64,000 bases of DNA from Sequoia sempervirens (Eukaryota > Streptophyta > Pinopsida > Cupressales > Cupressaceae). Shown in pieces: positions 22,290 to 33,110 of this stretch. The translations under genes and the position numbers were made by a program. The DNA lies in the NCBI GenBank assembly GCA_007258455.2, contig VDFB02373365.1, forward strand, positions 217,243,765 through 217,307,764, given 5' to 3'. The notes under the pieces are model-generated. The model made no database searches. It had not been told where the DNA came from and saw nothing but the letters and a program-made list of their open reading frames with translations. Positions within the stretch are counted from its first letter, which is position 1. Each line of letters opens with the position of its first letter.

Positions 22290-22990
22290 AAAAACTAAAA
22301 AAGAAAGTTCACTCCTATGGATTATGAGCTAGATTTGTTGAAGAAGATGCAAGGGTCAAAGCAAGCAGGAAATTTTTTCAAGGAGTATACAGAAGAATTC
22401 TACTGTGTCTTGATCAAAACAAGCCATTCTAACGCTAATAAGGAGATATTTTCCTAGTACATAAATAGGTTGAAGCTAGGTATTCAAGAAGAGTTAGGTT
22501 TGGTAATAATTATACCATTGAAGATGCATATTAGTTTGCTTTGAAGGTAGAAGAAAATTTGAATAGAAGATTTGAAAGCAAGCAAAGAGGTGGGGGTCAT
22601 GGTGGAAAGATTGATGGACAATCATATGGAGGTCAAAATGAAGATCAAAAAAAAGGTGAAGGATCGAGTAATAGCTAGAACCAAAAGGGAGATAATTTAT
22701 TTCATCCTCATGATTAGAATAATGGAGACCAAAGAGGAAGAGGAAGATTTGGATGATGACCGAGAAGAGGAGGCTTTTTTGGAACCTAATTCCACTATAG
22801 AGAAGAAGTATATAGAGCCTATGAGTGTCCTCAACATCAAGAAAGGACAAATAGAAGACCTGAGGGTAATGCACAAGTCACACATGTAGATGAAGATGTT
22901 TAGTCTTCACATTCTGAGGATGTAGAAAGAGGATAGGTTCTTGTTATTAGAAGAGCCTTATTGAATGAGGAGAAAGAACCAACTCAAATT
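22290..22990 (+). pseudogene. Element D gag (chromovirus, decayed)
   Basis: Plus-strand frame: RKFTPMDYELDLLKKMQGSKQ, GNFFKEYTEEFYCVLIKTSH, then YINRLKLGIQEELGLV after a TAG. This is the conserved Retrotrans_gag core of Ty3 elements. A Gly/Gln-rich stretch and a knuckle remnant (EEVYRAYECPQ, about 22800-22840) follow. There are many stops, several at Gln positions. No 5' LTR of D could be matched upstream, so D looks truncated at its 5' end. Confidence 0.8.
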
Positions 22991-23669
22991 AAGAATTTGT
23001 TTCATATTAGATGTAAGTTTTAAGGTAAAGTTTGCAATGTTATTATTGATGGAGGTAGTACTGCTAATTTTTTTCAAAAGAGATGGTTAGTAAGTGATGG
23101 ATGGAGAGAAGGATTCTGAATCTATACTAGATTGCTTGGTTGCAAAAGGACCATAAAGCTTTGGTAAATGAACAATTCCTGGTAAAGTTCAAGATTGGAA
23201 ATTACCATGATGTGGTATTGTGTGATTTTTTTTTTGGTAATCCATGGGTGTCCCCATGACTCAGCCCAACATGTTCCCTTTATGAGGCAAGTTGAGGTGA
23301 GACTAGTCCCTTAGAGATGCATGCAATAGCCCACAAATCACATGCATCAGGTAAGCCTAGGCCTTGAAGTCAAACTTGGAACCAGTGGGGAGAAAAACCA
23401 TGGCCCAAACTAACTTTGCTACTCGTGCAAGCTGACGTATTATGTGATATTATTCCTATGGATGTTTGTCATATTTTTTCAGGTAGATCATGGCAGTTTG
23501 ATCGATGAGTGGTACATGATGAACATACTAACACCTATTCCTTAACAAAGGATGGTGTTTGGCATAACTTGAAACCCCTAAGGGAGGAAAAATAAATGGT
23601 ATGTAGTAATGCAATAATTTGTTTGGTTGATGGAAGAAAGTTCCTAGAAGGTATGAGACATGAGCATAT
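22991..23669 (+). pseudogene. Element D protease region, split by a SINE-like insert
   Basis: Reads IKNLFHIRCKF, KVCNVIIDGGSTANF (protease box appears as DGGST), then ALVNEQFLVKFKIGNYHDVVLCD. After the insert at 23227-23436 it continues IIPMDVCHIF and then TNTYSLTKDGVWHNLKPL. These are normal plant Ty3 protease-to-RT motifs. Apart from the insert and a few stops or frame changes, order and spacing are as expected. Confidence 0.8.
23227..23436 (-). mobile_element. SINE-like insertion in element D
   Basis: A 210-bp insert with an A tract at its 3' end (minus strand; T run at 23227-23235). It is flanked by a 12-bp duplication with one mismatch: GTATTGTGTGAT (23215-23226) and GTATTATGTGAT (23437-23448). 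Read on the minus strand it begins GTCAGCTTGCACGAGTAGC. It has a possible A box (TAGCAAAGTTAG) and a possible B box (GGTTCCAAG) about 50 bp apart, suggesting a tRNA-derived pol III promoter. Removing it restores VVLCDIIPMDVCHI. Class is well supported; family unknown. Confidence 0.8.
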
Positions 23670-24640
23670 ATGTTTGCATTGATCCCTATAGTTGATAAAG
23701 AAGATACTAATGAGGTACTTATGGAGATTTTAGATATGTTGAATGAGTTTCAAGATATTGTTTCTGATAACGTACCTGAAGGTTTTCCTCCACTAAGAAA
23801 GATTAGTCATCAAATAGACCTAATTCCTAGAGACATTTTTCTGAATAAGGAAGCTCATCATATGAATCTAGTAGAGAGTGAAGAGTTGAAAAAATAAGTG
23901 AAAGAGTTGTTGCAGAAGGGATTGATCAAAGAGAATTTGAGTCCATGTGCAGTACCTACAGTAATAGCACCAAAGAAGTATGGGGAAAGGAAGATGTGTA
24001 CAGATTCTAGAGCCACCAACAAGATCACCATCAAGTATAGATTTCCCTTGTCAAGAATGGATGACATTATGGATTGCTTGAGTGGAGCTGAGTACTTCAA
24101 AAAGAGTGTTTATCACCATATATAGATTAGGGAAGGAGATGAATGGAAGACAACCTTCAAGATCAAAGAGGGCTTGTACGAGTGGTTAGTCATGACTTTT
24201 TGGCTAACCAATGCATCGAGCACATTCATTCGGCTCATGAATGAGGTATTGAAAGAGTTTCTGGGTAAATTTTTCATTGTTTATTTGGATGAAATTTTAA
24301 TTTTTAGAAAGACATTAGAGGAGCATTTGATGCATATTAAATTTTTTTTGAGAAGCTAAGAGAGGAGAAATTGTTGATCAATTTGAAGAAGTGTAGTTTT
24401 GTGAAGAGAGAGTATATGTACCTAGGATTTTTTATCTCAATAGAGGGTGTTAAGATGGATCTAGAGAAGGAAAAATATATTTTAAAATGTCCTACACCAA
24501 GGAGTGCTATAGAGGTGAGATATTTTGATGGTTTGGAAAGTTTTTATAGAAAGTTCATCAAAGGTTTTAGTAGTATTTGTGCACCTCTAACTGAAACAAT
24601 GAGAGGGGATAGAAAAGAGTTTAAGTGAACTATAGGAGTA
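23670..24640 (+). pseudogene. Element D reverse transcriptase (decayed)
   Basis: Motifs in order: [127 protein letters not shown] (YLDD box changed to YLDE), LINLKKCSFVKREYMYLGFFIS. Stops fall at usual Gln positions (LKK-stop-VKELL, HHI-stop-IREGDEW). A frameshift follows 24359. Ty3/gypsy chromovirus RT; inactive. Confidence 0.9.
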
Positions 24641-25080
24641 GTAAATTTTTTTGATATATTAAAGAAGCAAGTTATAGAGAAACCTATTTTGGAACTTCTA
24701 GATTTCAATAAGGTCTTTCAAGTAGATTGTGATACTAGTGGCATTGCCATAGGAGCTATTTTGAATCAATAAGGTAAGCTCGTTGCCTATTTTAGTGAGA
24801 AGTCGAATGATGCTAAGAAATATTATGTCTATGATCAGGAGTTTTATGCTATAGATTAGGCTTTGAAGAAATGGAGACACTATTTTTTTCCAAAAGAATT
24901 TGTTTTATATACTGATCACCATGCTTTGCAGTAACTCAATACAAGGAAAGTTAAATCAAAGGCACTTAAAATGGGTTGAGTTTTTGTATAGTTATACTTT
25001 TTTTTTGAAGCATAGGAGTGGAAGGTCAGACAAAGTTGTAGATTCCTTAAGTAGAAGGAAAAATTTGTTGATAGAGATGA
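24641..25080 (+). pseudogene. Element D RNase H (decayed)
   Basis: Reads FNKVFQVDCDTSGIAIGAIL, with the first catalytic Asp, then LVAYFSEKSNDAKKYYVYDQEFYAI, ALKKWRHYF, FVLYTDHHALQ and, in another frame, WVEFLYSYTFFLKHRSGRSDKVVDSLSRR. This is standard Ty3 RNase H ending in the tether before integrase. Stops at Gln positions and one frameshift near 24920. Confidence 0.85.
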
Positions 25081-25797
25081 ATATAAGGGTTTTTGGGTTC
25101 AATGAACTCAATACTTTGTATCCTAAAGATCCAAAATTTGTAGAATCTTGGAAGGCTTGTTCAGAACTTGTTACATTGGATAGGAAAAGATGGTTGTATT
25201 TCCTAATCCAAAATGGGATGTTGCTTAGAGAAAGCCAATTGTGCATTCCAAGGAGTTCTATGAGAGATATTTTAATCAAGGAGAAGCATAGTGGAGGATT
25301 GGCTGGACATTTCAATCAAGATAAGAACATTTCTCTTGTTAGTGAGAATTATTACTGGCCATAGTTACAACAAGATGTGAAGAATTTTGTACAAAGTTGT
25401 AGAGTATGTCAAATGGAAAAAAGGAACAAGTAAGAATATTGGATTGTATCAGCCATTACTTGTACTTGAGAGGCCATGAAAGGTTATTAGCATGGATTTT
25501 TTTCTTGGCTTTCCAAGGACACAAAGAGGGCATGATTCCATATTTGTGGTGGTGGATAGATTTTCAAAGATGGAACATTTCATTTTGTGTCATAAGACCA
25601 GTGATGTTGTTCATATTGTGAAGTTATTTTTTAAAGAGGTGGTGAGACTACATGGTCTACCAAAGAGTATAGTTTCAGAAAAAGATACCAAATTTGTTGG
25701 TTATTTCTAGAGTCCACATTATGGAAGAAGTTGAAGATATATTTGAATTTCAATTCTATGCACCATCCACATAATGATGGACAAACAAAGGTGGTGA
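25081..25797 (+). pseudogene. Element D integrase, 5' part, interrupted by element E
   Basis: Zinc-binding part: IKEKHSGGLAGHFNQDKN with YYWP and SCRVCQMEK (HHCC pattern). Core: [30 protein letters not shown] (first Asp), [18 protein letters not shown] (second Asp), then HHPHNDGQTKVV, cut at 25797 by element E. The Glu-containing helix resumes after 32524 as NRSLGNL. One TAG replaces a usual Trp (GYF-stop-SPHYG). Confidence 0.9.
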
Positions 25798-26174
25798 TGT
25801 AATGATGGAAAATACTCCCCCTTGGAAATGGTACAATTTCACCTAATTTAGGAATAAGAAATGATAAATTGAACATAATGTCACCTTCATCTAGTGTTGT
25901 GAGGTGTTTTACACATCTACTTTAGGTCTTTGGACCTTTTAAGCTAAATTAACTTAACTCTACCTTAATTTAGTGTTGTAAAGTGTATTTATTTACACTT
26001 TCACAATGAATTTTTTGACCCTATGGAATTTATTACCTTTATATCATCATTAATAGGCCCCTATGACCCCATATTATACATCCCAAGGCATATTTTAATA
26101 AAAAACCCAACGATATCAACATATAAGCTTAATTTCTTCACTCCCTGACATCCTACCTAGAAAAATAGCCCTTG

Positions 26175-26210
26175 TGGGACTCATTCACCACTTTGGGTGA
26201 ATGAGTCCCA
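26175..26210. repeat. Perfect 15-bp inverted repeat in U3 of element E
   Basis: TGGGACTCATTCACC (26175-26189), 6-base loop, GGTGAATGAGTCCCA (26196-26210). A second, imperfect pair follows at about 26218-26252. In the 3' LTR the second pair is the perfect one (31303-31317 with 31324-31338). Confidence 0.9.
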
Positions 26211-26357
26211 TCCAAGTGGAGCTCATTCACCCAAGATAGCGAATGAGTCCCATTTGAGCTATTTTCAAGGTTTGAGTGGGAAAAACTAGGTTTTAAGTTT
26301 AAGTTTCTCCTATGTCAACCTTGCAAATCAAATTAATGGTCATTTGAGTGGATTTCC

Positions 26358-26365
26358 TATATAAG
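26358..26365 (+). promoter_or_regulatory. TATA box of element E 5' LTR
   Basis: TATATAAG about 150 bp downstream of the inverted repeats; preserved at 31444-31451 in the 3' LTR. It sets U3 at about 590 bp and R-U5 at about 1 kb. Confidence 0.65.
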
Positions 26366-27425
26366 AAAGCTTCAAATCCTCATTTAATAAGAAGAAACAT
26401 CAAGAATTCATGTTATCAAGTCAAGCAAGCAAGAGTTAAGTATTCCAAGTCTTCACAAGGTCATCAAGATATATTTCAAGATCAATTATAAGGTATTCAA
26501 GGGAAAGATTCTTCATCAATTGTTGCAACAATTTAAGAATCATCATCATGGCAAGGTTCTAATTGCATTATTTCATGTTCATGCTTCATTATCTTATTTC
26601 ATAATTTGGTTTAATTAGCTAAAATGGGTTTGATCAAGGAAAACCCCTATTCCCTAACAATCAACACCTTTTTTTCTCTCTTTGTGTGATTTCAAATTTA
26701 GGTGCTTTGAAGACTTGAAGATTATTGAGGATTAGGATGCAATATTATTGGAGTTGTAACCTTATTTGCAAGGTCATAATATTCACTAACAGGTCACCTA
26801 TAGCCTCGAAATTAGGGTTTCAGAGCTGGGAACCTTGAGAAACAGAAAGAGAAAACTAAGAGGTGTAGATTAGAACTTTGAAGTTCAAGAGAATCCAAAC
26901 TAGACCCATTTGCCAAAAGTGGTGAATGAGTCCCACTATAGGTGTTTTTTAGATATTTTTGCAGATTTGGATACCCATTTGCCTGAAACATGTTCTGGTG
27001 CAATTTCCTAGAACTAGGACCGATTCTCCCAAAATGGCAAATGAGTCCCAATAGGTCAAAAAATTAGGTTTTTTAGAATTTTAGAGCTATTTCTAGTCTT
27101 CATTAGGTTTCCAAGTACACAATTTCTATTTTATAGTTTTCTATGTTATTTCAAGCATTTTCTAGGTCATTTAATGTTGTTTTGCATTTAATTAGGGTTT
27201 TACATTTCATTTTGCATTTCATTATGTTTTCCAAGTTTAAACTTGGTGGTGAACCCCTTAATAGATCATCTTCATCTCCTAGGACAAACCTTAGCAAGAT
27301 CTCTTTCTCCATTGCAAAGATATCTCAAGGGTTACCCTTGAATGAAATTGGAAACGTGTGTGTGGGTATGCTCTATGTCCTAAACCATATGCTATCATCT
27401 CCCTAACCACATTTTGTCCATTTTA

Positions 27426-27993
27426 TTTTTGTGAACCTGCATATAGAACACTAAGTTTTTGATTTGGAGTGCATTTTCATCCTAGATTTGGCTTGCACTA
27501 GGATTTGCATTGATTAATTTGCATTCTATGGTTTCAAATTTTGCATTAGTGAAAGCTCATATAACTTGCATTTTTTTATTTAATTTCATTCAAAATCATT
27601 CAAAATATACATTTTCATCTTAGAACTAGATTATACAGCATAGAAAACACAAGAATAAACTAAAAAATTCTTTAAAAAAAAAAAATCCTTCTATGAATCA
27701 TTCGCTACCTTGGGCAAACCGGTCCCAGTTCAAATTCTGAACTACATTTTACAGAGTTAAATTTGTTGTTTTTAAGCTTCTGGTTGTTGCATTTCTATTT
27801 CAGTTTGCTTTCTTTTTGTTACATTGAAATCATTAGAAATAACATCATTTACATTAAAATTTAGCATAGAATTAGTTTCTTGTATTTTTCATTCTCAACA
27901 TTAGTTCATAGTTAAATTAGATTAGATTACATTTGGAATTCATTTGAAAATGAAAACAAAAAACTTAAAAACATTAAAAGAAACAAACAAAAA
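27426..27993 (+). other. Element E leader
   Basis: Non-coding stretch between the 5' LTR and the ORF, AT-rich. An echo of the LTR motif (ATTCGCTACCTTGGGCAAAC) occurs near 27700. No TGG-type primer site was found at the LTR edge. Confidence 0.5.
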
Positions 27994-28929
27994 ATGGTTA
28001 AACTTAGAGAAAGCGTACTATTCAAACCCTTTAGTAGTGATGACTTTGAAATTTTAGATGAATCCCTTGATGAATTCATCTCTCCTAGATCATCCACTAA
28101 AGGTTTGATACAAGAGGATGCAAGCATTGGAAATCATGACAATCATAATTTTTCTTCTCCTGATATCTCTCTCATTAGTGATGAAGGTATCTTGGTGATA
28201 GGAGATACAATCATTGAGAATCATCAAAGTCTTGTTTGTCTTCTCCCTTGGAAATATATTATGACACACAAAGATGAGACCATGGGCACTACTCTACCTA
28301 CTCTCGATTCATCCCCCAACACCTCCCCTACTTGTGGCAATTCTTTAGTTAATATGGATACAAATGTGAATGATCATGACAAAAAAATATGTGTGGAGGA
28401 TGTGTTGATATTAAGAGATCCAATAATTGATATTTATGACAATCAAACCTTTCCTTCTCCTAATATCTTCTCTAGACATGAAGAAGATAGTTTAGTTTTA
28501 GAAGATATCCTTATTGAGACTAATGATAATCTTATTCCTCCCTTTCTTGATGCCCCTACCATTTGGGAAGACCTATTTGAACAAAAAATTCCAATCATTG
28601 GTAACCATGAAACTTATAGTTTCTATTGTCTTGATGTCTCCCTTATGTATGATGAAGCTACTTCACAAAATCTAATCCTAAAATGTGTTGAGCCTATTTT
28701 TTGTCACTTTCCTAAAAGCTCTCCTACTAGTGTAGATATTATGGCACAAGAGAATGAGACCTTAGAAAAAAAGGATGAAATTATGGACAACAATCAAATT
28801 TTCCCCTCTCCTAATATCTCTCCTATTGGTGAAGAAGATATTATGGTGTTACAAGATACAAACGATGAGAATCATGAGGAAAAATTATTGAACAAGGAAA
28901 CACCATCATTGACAAGCAAGAAAATATAG
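27994..28929 (+). CDS. Element E acidic repeat protein, main open part
   Basis: A 311-residue open frame with no family that I recognise. It contains three clear copies and one weak copy of a unit of about 33 residues, at residues 46-80, 146-178, 202-232 (weak) and 263-294. The pattern is [DN]Nx(2)FPSPNIS, a short gap, EEDxxVLxD, then xENH/xETND. The protein is rich in Asp, Glu, Asn and Ser and has no signal peptide, membrane segment or zinc motif. The frame appears to continue after frameshifts at about 28900 and 29350 into 29043-29366 and 29372-29707, so the original product was near 570 residues. It replaces gag-pol in this element. Real coding is likely, given the length and repeat conservation; function unknown. 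Confidence 0.6.
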   Translation: MVKLRESVLFKPFSSDDFEILDESLDEFISPRSSTKGLIQEDASIGNHDNHNFSSPDISLISDEGILVIGDTIIENHQSLVCLLPWKYIMTHKDETMGTTLPTLDSSPNTSPTCGNSLVNMDTNVNDHDKKICVEDVLILRDPIIDIYDNQTFPSPNIFSRHEEDSLVLEDILIETNDNLIPPFLDAPTIWEDLFEQKIPIIGNHETYSFYCLDVSLMYDEATSQNLILKCVEPIFCHFPKSSPTSVDIMAQENETLEKKDEIMDNNQIFPSPNISPIGEEDIMVLQDTNDENHEEKLLNKETPSLTSKKI

Positions 28930-29042
28930 CCATTGATCATTCGCATACTTGTGATGAAGTCATTTTAGAAGAACCAACCTTTGAATGACAAGAACATTTA
29001 GTTTGTATTTCTCCTAAAAAATATCCTACTAGGGAAGGTACC

Positions 29043-29707
29043 ATGGTGCAAGAAAACAATAACATTGACAAACTTCTTTTAAAAAATAGTAATATGGCTA
29101 CCTTAGACTCCTCTTCACTAAGAGATCATGAAACAAAGGATAAGTCCTTTGACATTATGCACATTAGAAAACCCTTCACACCAACCATAGAAGAGAAAAA
29201 TCAAATTAAAGAATCCACAAAGTTATTGGAAGATGCTTCAAAAACCTTTGATTTCATACCCATGTTCATGGGAGAATACAAGATAATAACAAAAGAGTCT
29301 AAAAATGGAAAAGAGAAACCAATAATGACAATACAAAATTCAAAAAAATCACTTCAACCACTTTAGAAGAAATGGAAACATACACGGTAAAATTTGATGA
29401 GATTGAACAACCACCAAATCCTAAAGAAATGAAAAAGCTTTATGGAAGAGATTTTGAACTTATGAAGCAACTCAAGAAAGGATGTGATGCTATAGAACAA
29501 GGTATCCATGTCCCTATAAAGCCTAAAATGAAAGAAATGACTAATGATCTTGGTTATTGTCCCTCGAAAGAAAAACCTTCATTCAATGTCTACACTATCA
29601 CAAAAGATTCCTCCAAGACAACTTTAACTTTGATGCATCCAAAACTAATAGATATCTCATTAAGTATGTATCAAGTTGACACTTTTTTTACTCATCATAA
29701 TAAATAA
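29043..29707 (+). pseudogene. Element E ORF, frameshifted C-terminal part with G-patch-like remnant
   Basis: Two open pieces in successive frames. The first (29043-29366) has LLKNSNMATLDSSSLRDHET and KSTKLLEDASKTFDFIPMF-like sequence. The second (29372-29707) reads METYTVKFDEIEQPPNPKEM, then GRDFELMKQLKKGCDAIEQG, IHVPIKPKMKEM and NDLGYCP. The spacing of Gly, QG, P and LGY resembles the G-patch found after protease in some retroelements, including element C here (19245-19345), though several glycines are missing. I infer that this ORF grew out of a protease-RT linker that lost its enzymes. Confidence 0.5.
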
Positions 29708-29716
29708 CATTAGTTG

Positions 29717-29793
29717 TTGCTCCTTGCAATGCAATATTTGTAGGATCATAACATACTCACTATTGCATGTCATTCCCTTTTTGCAAGGAGCAA
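29717..29793 (+). repeat. 13-bp inverted repeat just after the element E ORF
   Basis: TTGCTCCTTGCAA (29717-29729) and TTGCAAGGAGCAA (29781-29793), perfect, separated by 51 bases. It begins 9 bases after the last stop of the ORF, so it would form a strong hairpin in the element RNA. Confidence 0.85.
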
Positions 29794-30886
29794 TATATCA
29801 TCATCCACTCCGAGCTCACACTTGTCCTCCACTAAGTTGGGGAAAGTGGATTTGGAAGCCTTATCCTCATATGTCACTTGTCATTGTCTCTTTAGGCTCA
29901 TTGAATGCCTTCCATGTATATATAAGAGAAAGCTTGGGATGTGGATTCCATGCCTTAAGTTAACTCGCATGTGACATACTTATCCATGATAGTTCAATTT
30001 GGAAACATATGATTGCCATAGGGCTTTCCAAGTTAGATCTCATGTATTATTTCATGTTAGCATTTATCATTGGCTACTTTAAAGAAATTTCTCACAATGA
30101 TGGTGTAGCAACCACTTTAAAGTGGGGGCATACATAGATGATGTCTTTTGGAAAAAAATCATGGTTTGTTTTTTCTTTTTTGTGATGTGTCCTCTTCTTG
30201 GTGGTGTCATTGGGTTGGATTCCATTCAAGAGTGTATGATCTACTAACATGGTGTGATGCGAACAAGGAATCCCATGGGTGATGATCTAAAAGTTTTGAC
30301 TTTTATCCTCTTGGAGACATTAGGAACAATGCTCCCTAAGAAGAAGACCATTACATGAACAAAGAAAAATCCCCTTTAACAAAATTTTCACATGATATTC
30401 AAAAGCATTACATTGTGGTGCCTTATCAAAGTTATTAAGAGGATAACTTTTGTATGGTTGGTATGATGGGAATTAGACACACTGGTGTGAATTTCTCATT
30501 ATACGTGGGAAGCTGACACACTAGCATGACATTCTCACTAAACTACTTCTTTGGGACAACTCACGCCATGGATGACCTAAAGTTTTGTAGCTCCAAAATG
30601 AGTGCATTTTTGAAGCTAGATCCACCTATCTTATTCTTTTCTTTCTTCTTTATATCTTTAACATTGCATGTTTTCATATCTTGTTTTTCTCCAAATCATA
30701 CATCTTGTGTGTGTTCTTTTGTGCTTAGTTCAGTTTGACTTAGGATCTTTAATTTTGGGGGCTTGACCATATCCTCGATCTTTGTTATCCTATACCATCT
30801 GCATTGGCATGATTGGACCCCTCTTGAATGTCTACTTTAGTGTGAGTTAGAAGTAAGTTCATCCTCTCACTAAAGTGGTGGCTAGA
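29794..30886 (+). other. Element E 3' untranslated region with polypurine tract
   Basis: Non-coding. AAAGTGGTGGCTAGA (30872-30886) abuts the 3' LTR and is a plausible polypurine tract; a related AAAGTGGGGGC occurs near 30120. The short frame at 30526-30738 is hydrophobic by chance and not supported. Confidence 0.5.
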
Positions 30887-31753
30887 TGTAATGATGAAAA
30901 AGAGTCCCCCTTGTAAATGGTATAATTTCACCTAATTTAGGAATAAGTAATAATAAATTGAACTTAATGTCTCCTTGATCTAGCGTTGTGAGATGTTTTA
31001 CACATCCACATTAGGTCTTGGGCCCTTTTTAAACTAAATTAACTTAACTCTACCTTACTTTATTGTTGTAAAGTGTATTTATTTACACTTTCACATTGGA
31101 TTTTGGGCCCTATGGAATTTATGACCTTTAAATCATCATTAATAGGACCCTATGACATCATATTATGCATCACAAGGCATATTTTAATAAAAAACCCAAC
31201 AATATCAACATATAAGCTTAATTTCTTCACTCGACATCTTAGTTGGCAAAATAGCCCCTATGGGACCCATTTTCCACTTTGGGAGAATGAGTCCCATCCA
31301 AGTGGGACTCATTCACCCAAGATGGTGAATGAGTCCCATTTGAGCCCTTTTCAAGGTTTGAGTGGGAAAAAATGGGTTTTAAGTTTAAATTTCTCCTATG
31401 TTAGCATTAGGGATCAAATTAACAGTCATTTGAGTGGATTGTCTATATAAGAAAACTTTCAAATCCTCATTTTATAAGAAGCAACATCAAGCATTCATGT
31501 TATCAAGTCAAGAAAGAAAGAGTTAAGCATTCCAAGTCTTCACAAGATCATCAAGATAGCTTTCAAGATCAATTCTAAGACATTCAAGGGAAAGATTCTT
31601 CATCAATTGTTGTAAAAATTTAAGATCCATCATGATGGCAAGGTTATAATTGCATTATTTCATGTTCATGCTTCATTATATTATTTCATCATTTGGTTTA
31701 ATTACCTAAAAGGGGTTTGACCAAGGCAAACCCCTCTTCCCTAACAATCAACA

Positions 31754-31795
<42 letters not shown>

Positions 31796-32524
31796 ATGTG
31801 ATTGTAGATTTAGGTGCTTTGAAGACTTGAAGATCATTGAGGATTAGGTTGCAAGCTTGTTGGAGTTTTTCCCCTATTTAAAGGGTCACAATATTCACTA
31901 AAAGGTCACCTACAACCCCAAAATCAGGGTTTCAGACTTGGGAACCTGGAGAAAGAGAAAGAGTAGACTGAGGTGCAGATCAAAACTTTGAAGCTGCAGA
32001 GAATCCAAACTCGACTTATTCGCTACAAGTGGCGAATGAGTCCCACAATAGGTGTTTTTTAGAGATTTTTGTAGATTTGGATACCCATGTGCCTAAAACC
32101 TTTTCCAATGGAGTTTCCTAGAACTAGGACTGATTCACCCAGAATGGATAATGAGTCTTAGTAGGTCAAAAAGTTAGGTCTTTTAGAATTTTAGAGTTGT
32201 TTCTAGTCTTCATAAAGTTTCCAAGTGCACACTTTTTGTTTTGCAATTTTTTTGTGTTATTTCAAGCATTTTCTAGGTCATTTAGTTTTATTTTTCATTC
32301 AATTAGGGTTTTACATTTCATTATCTTTTCCAATTTTAAACTTGGTGGTAAACCCCTTAATAGATCATCTTCAGCCCCTAGAATAACCCTTAGCAAGATT
32401 TCTTTCTCCATTGCAAAGAGATCTCAATAGTTACCCTTGAATGAAATTGGAAAAGTGTGTGTGGGTATGCTCTATGTCTTAAACCATATTCTAGCATCTC
32501 CCTAACCATATTTTCATCATTTCA
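30887..32524 (+). mobile_element. Element E 3' LTR
   Basis: Direct repeat of 25798-27425, ending TTTCA at 32524. TATA box 31444-31451. It contains a (TC)n run at 31757-31793 that is only a few units long in the 5' LTR, so the run expanded after insertion or shrank in the other copy. Confidence 0.85.
31757..31793 (+). repeat. (TC)n microsatellite
   Basis: About 18 uninterrupted TC units inside the element E 3' LTR. Confidence 0.95.
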
Positions 32525-32529
32525 AGTGA

Positions 32530-33110
32530 ATAGGAGTTTGGGTAACCTATAGAGATTATTAGTAGGAGATAAAGTCAAGGGATGGGATTTGATTTTACCA
32601 TAGGTGGAATTTTATTATAACAATTCTATGAACATGAGTACTTGTAAATCCCCATTCTGGATTGTATATGGGAGTATTCCAAAGATTGTTTCTAAGTTGA
32701 GGAAGATGGATAAAGGAGAAGAGTAGTGCTGAGGCTAAATATTTTGTTGAGCACCTGAAGAATTTACATGAAGAGGTAAAAAAATATATCAATAAGATGA
32801 AATCTCAGTATAAGGCTAAGGAAAATAAAAAAAGGATGTATAAGGAGTTTCAGGTAGGAGATGAAGTCATGGTTCATTTGTGAAAGGATATGTTTCTAGT
32901 TGGCACATACAAAAAGTTAAAGATGAAGAAGTTTGGACCATGCAAGATCTTGAAGAAGCATGATTCAAGAAATGTGTATGAGGTAGAGTTTCCTAATGAA
33001 ATTCATGGTTCACCTATGTTTAACGTTGCCAATTTGACAAAATATCATGGAGTTAAGGAGAATGACTTGATAGGGGCATAGTGGAACATTCCAACACCTA
33101 CATTGGAAAA
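32530..33110 (+). pseudogene. Element D integrase C-terminal part
   Basis: Resumes the integrase after element E: NRSLGNL, GDKVKGWDLILP, VEFYYNNSMNMSTCKSPFWIVYG, then AEAKYFVEHLKNLHEEVKKYIN and KKRMYKEFQVGDEVMVHL, stop (usual Arg), KDMFLVGTYKKLKMKKFGPCKIL and GSPMFNVANLTKYHG. These are the GPF/Y-like C-terminal motifs of chromoviral integrase. One frameshift lies before the chromodomain. Confidence 0.85.

Larger units (their letters stand above)
25798..27425 (+). mobile_element. Element E 5' LTR
   Basis: Starts TGTAATGATGG; the end near 27425 aligns with the 3' LTR end, with CA here read as TA. It matches 30887-32524 throughout. It has a TATA box at 26358-26365 and several copies of GGYGAATGAGTCCCA in both orientations (26175-26252, about 26922, about 27037). 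No convincing primer-binding site follows it. Confidence 0.85.
25798..32524 (+). mobile_element. Element E: non-autonomous LTR retrotransposon with a novel ORF
   Basis: Two LTRs of about 1.63 kb (25798-27425, 30887-32524) bracket 3.46 kb of internal sequence that lacks gag core, protease, RT, RNase H and integrase. Target duplication GGTGA (25793-25797) and AGTGA (32525-32529), one base apart. Removing E rejoins element D integrase as DGQTKVVNRSLGNL. It carries one large frame encoding an acidic repeat protein. It must have been moved by another element's enzymes. Confidence 0.85.

Noticed and set aside
25798..27425. Element E LTRs as a DNA transposon with terminal inverted repeats.
   Set aside because: The terminal sequences are direct repeats 1.6 kb long with TG...CA ends, a 5-bp duplication and a TATA box, which is LTR structure. 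The inverted repeats are internal.
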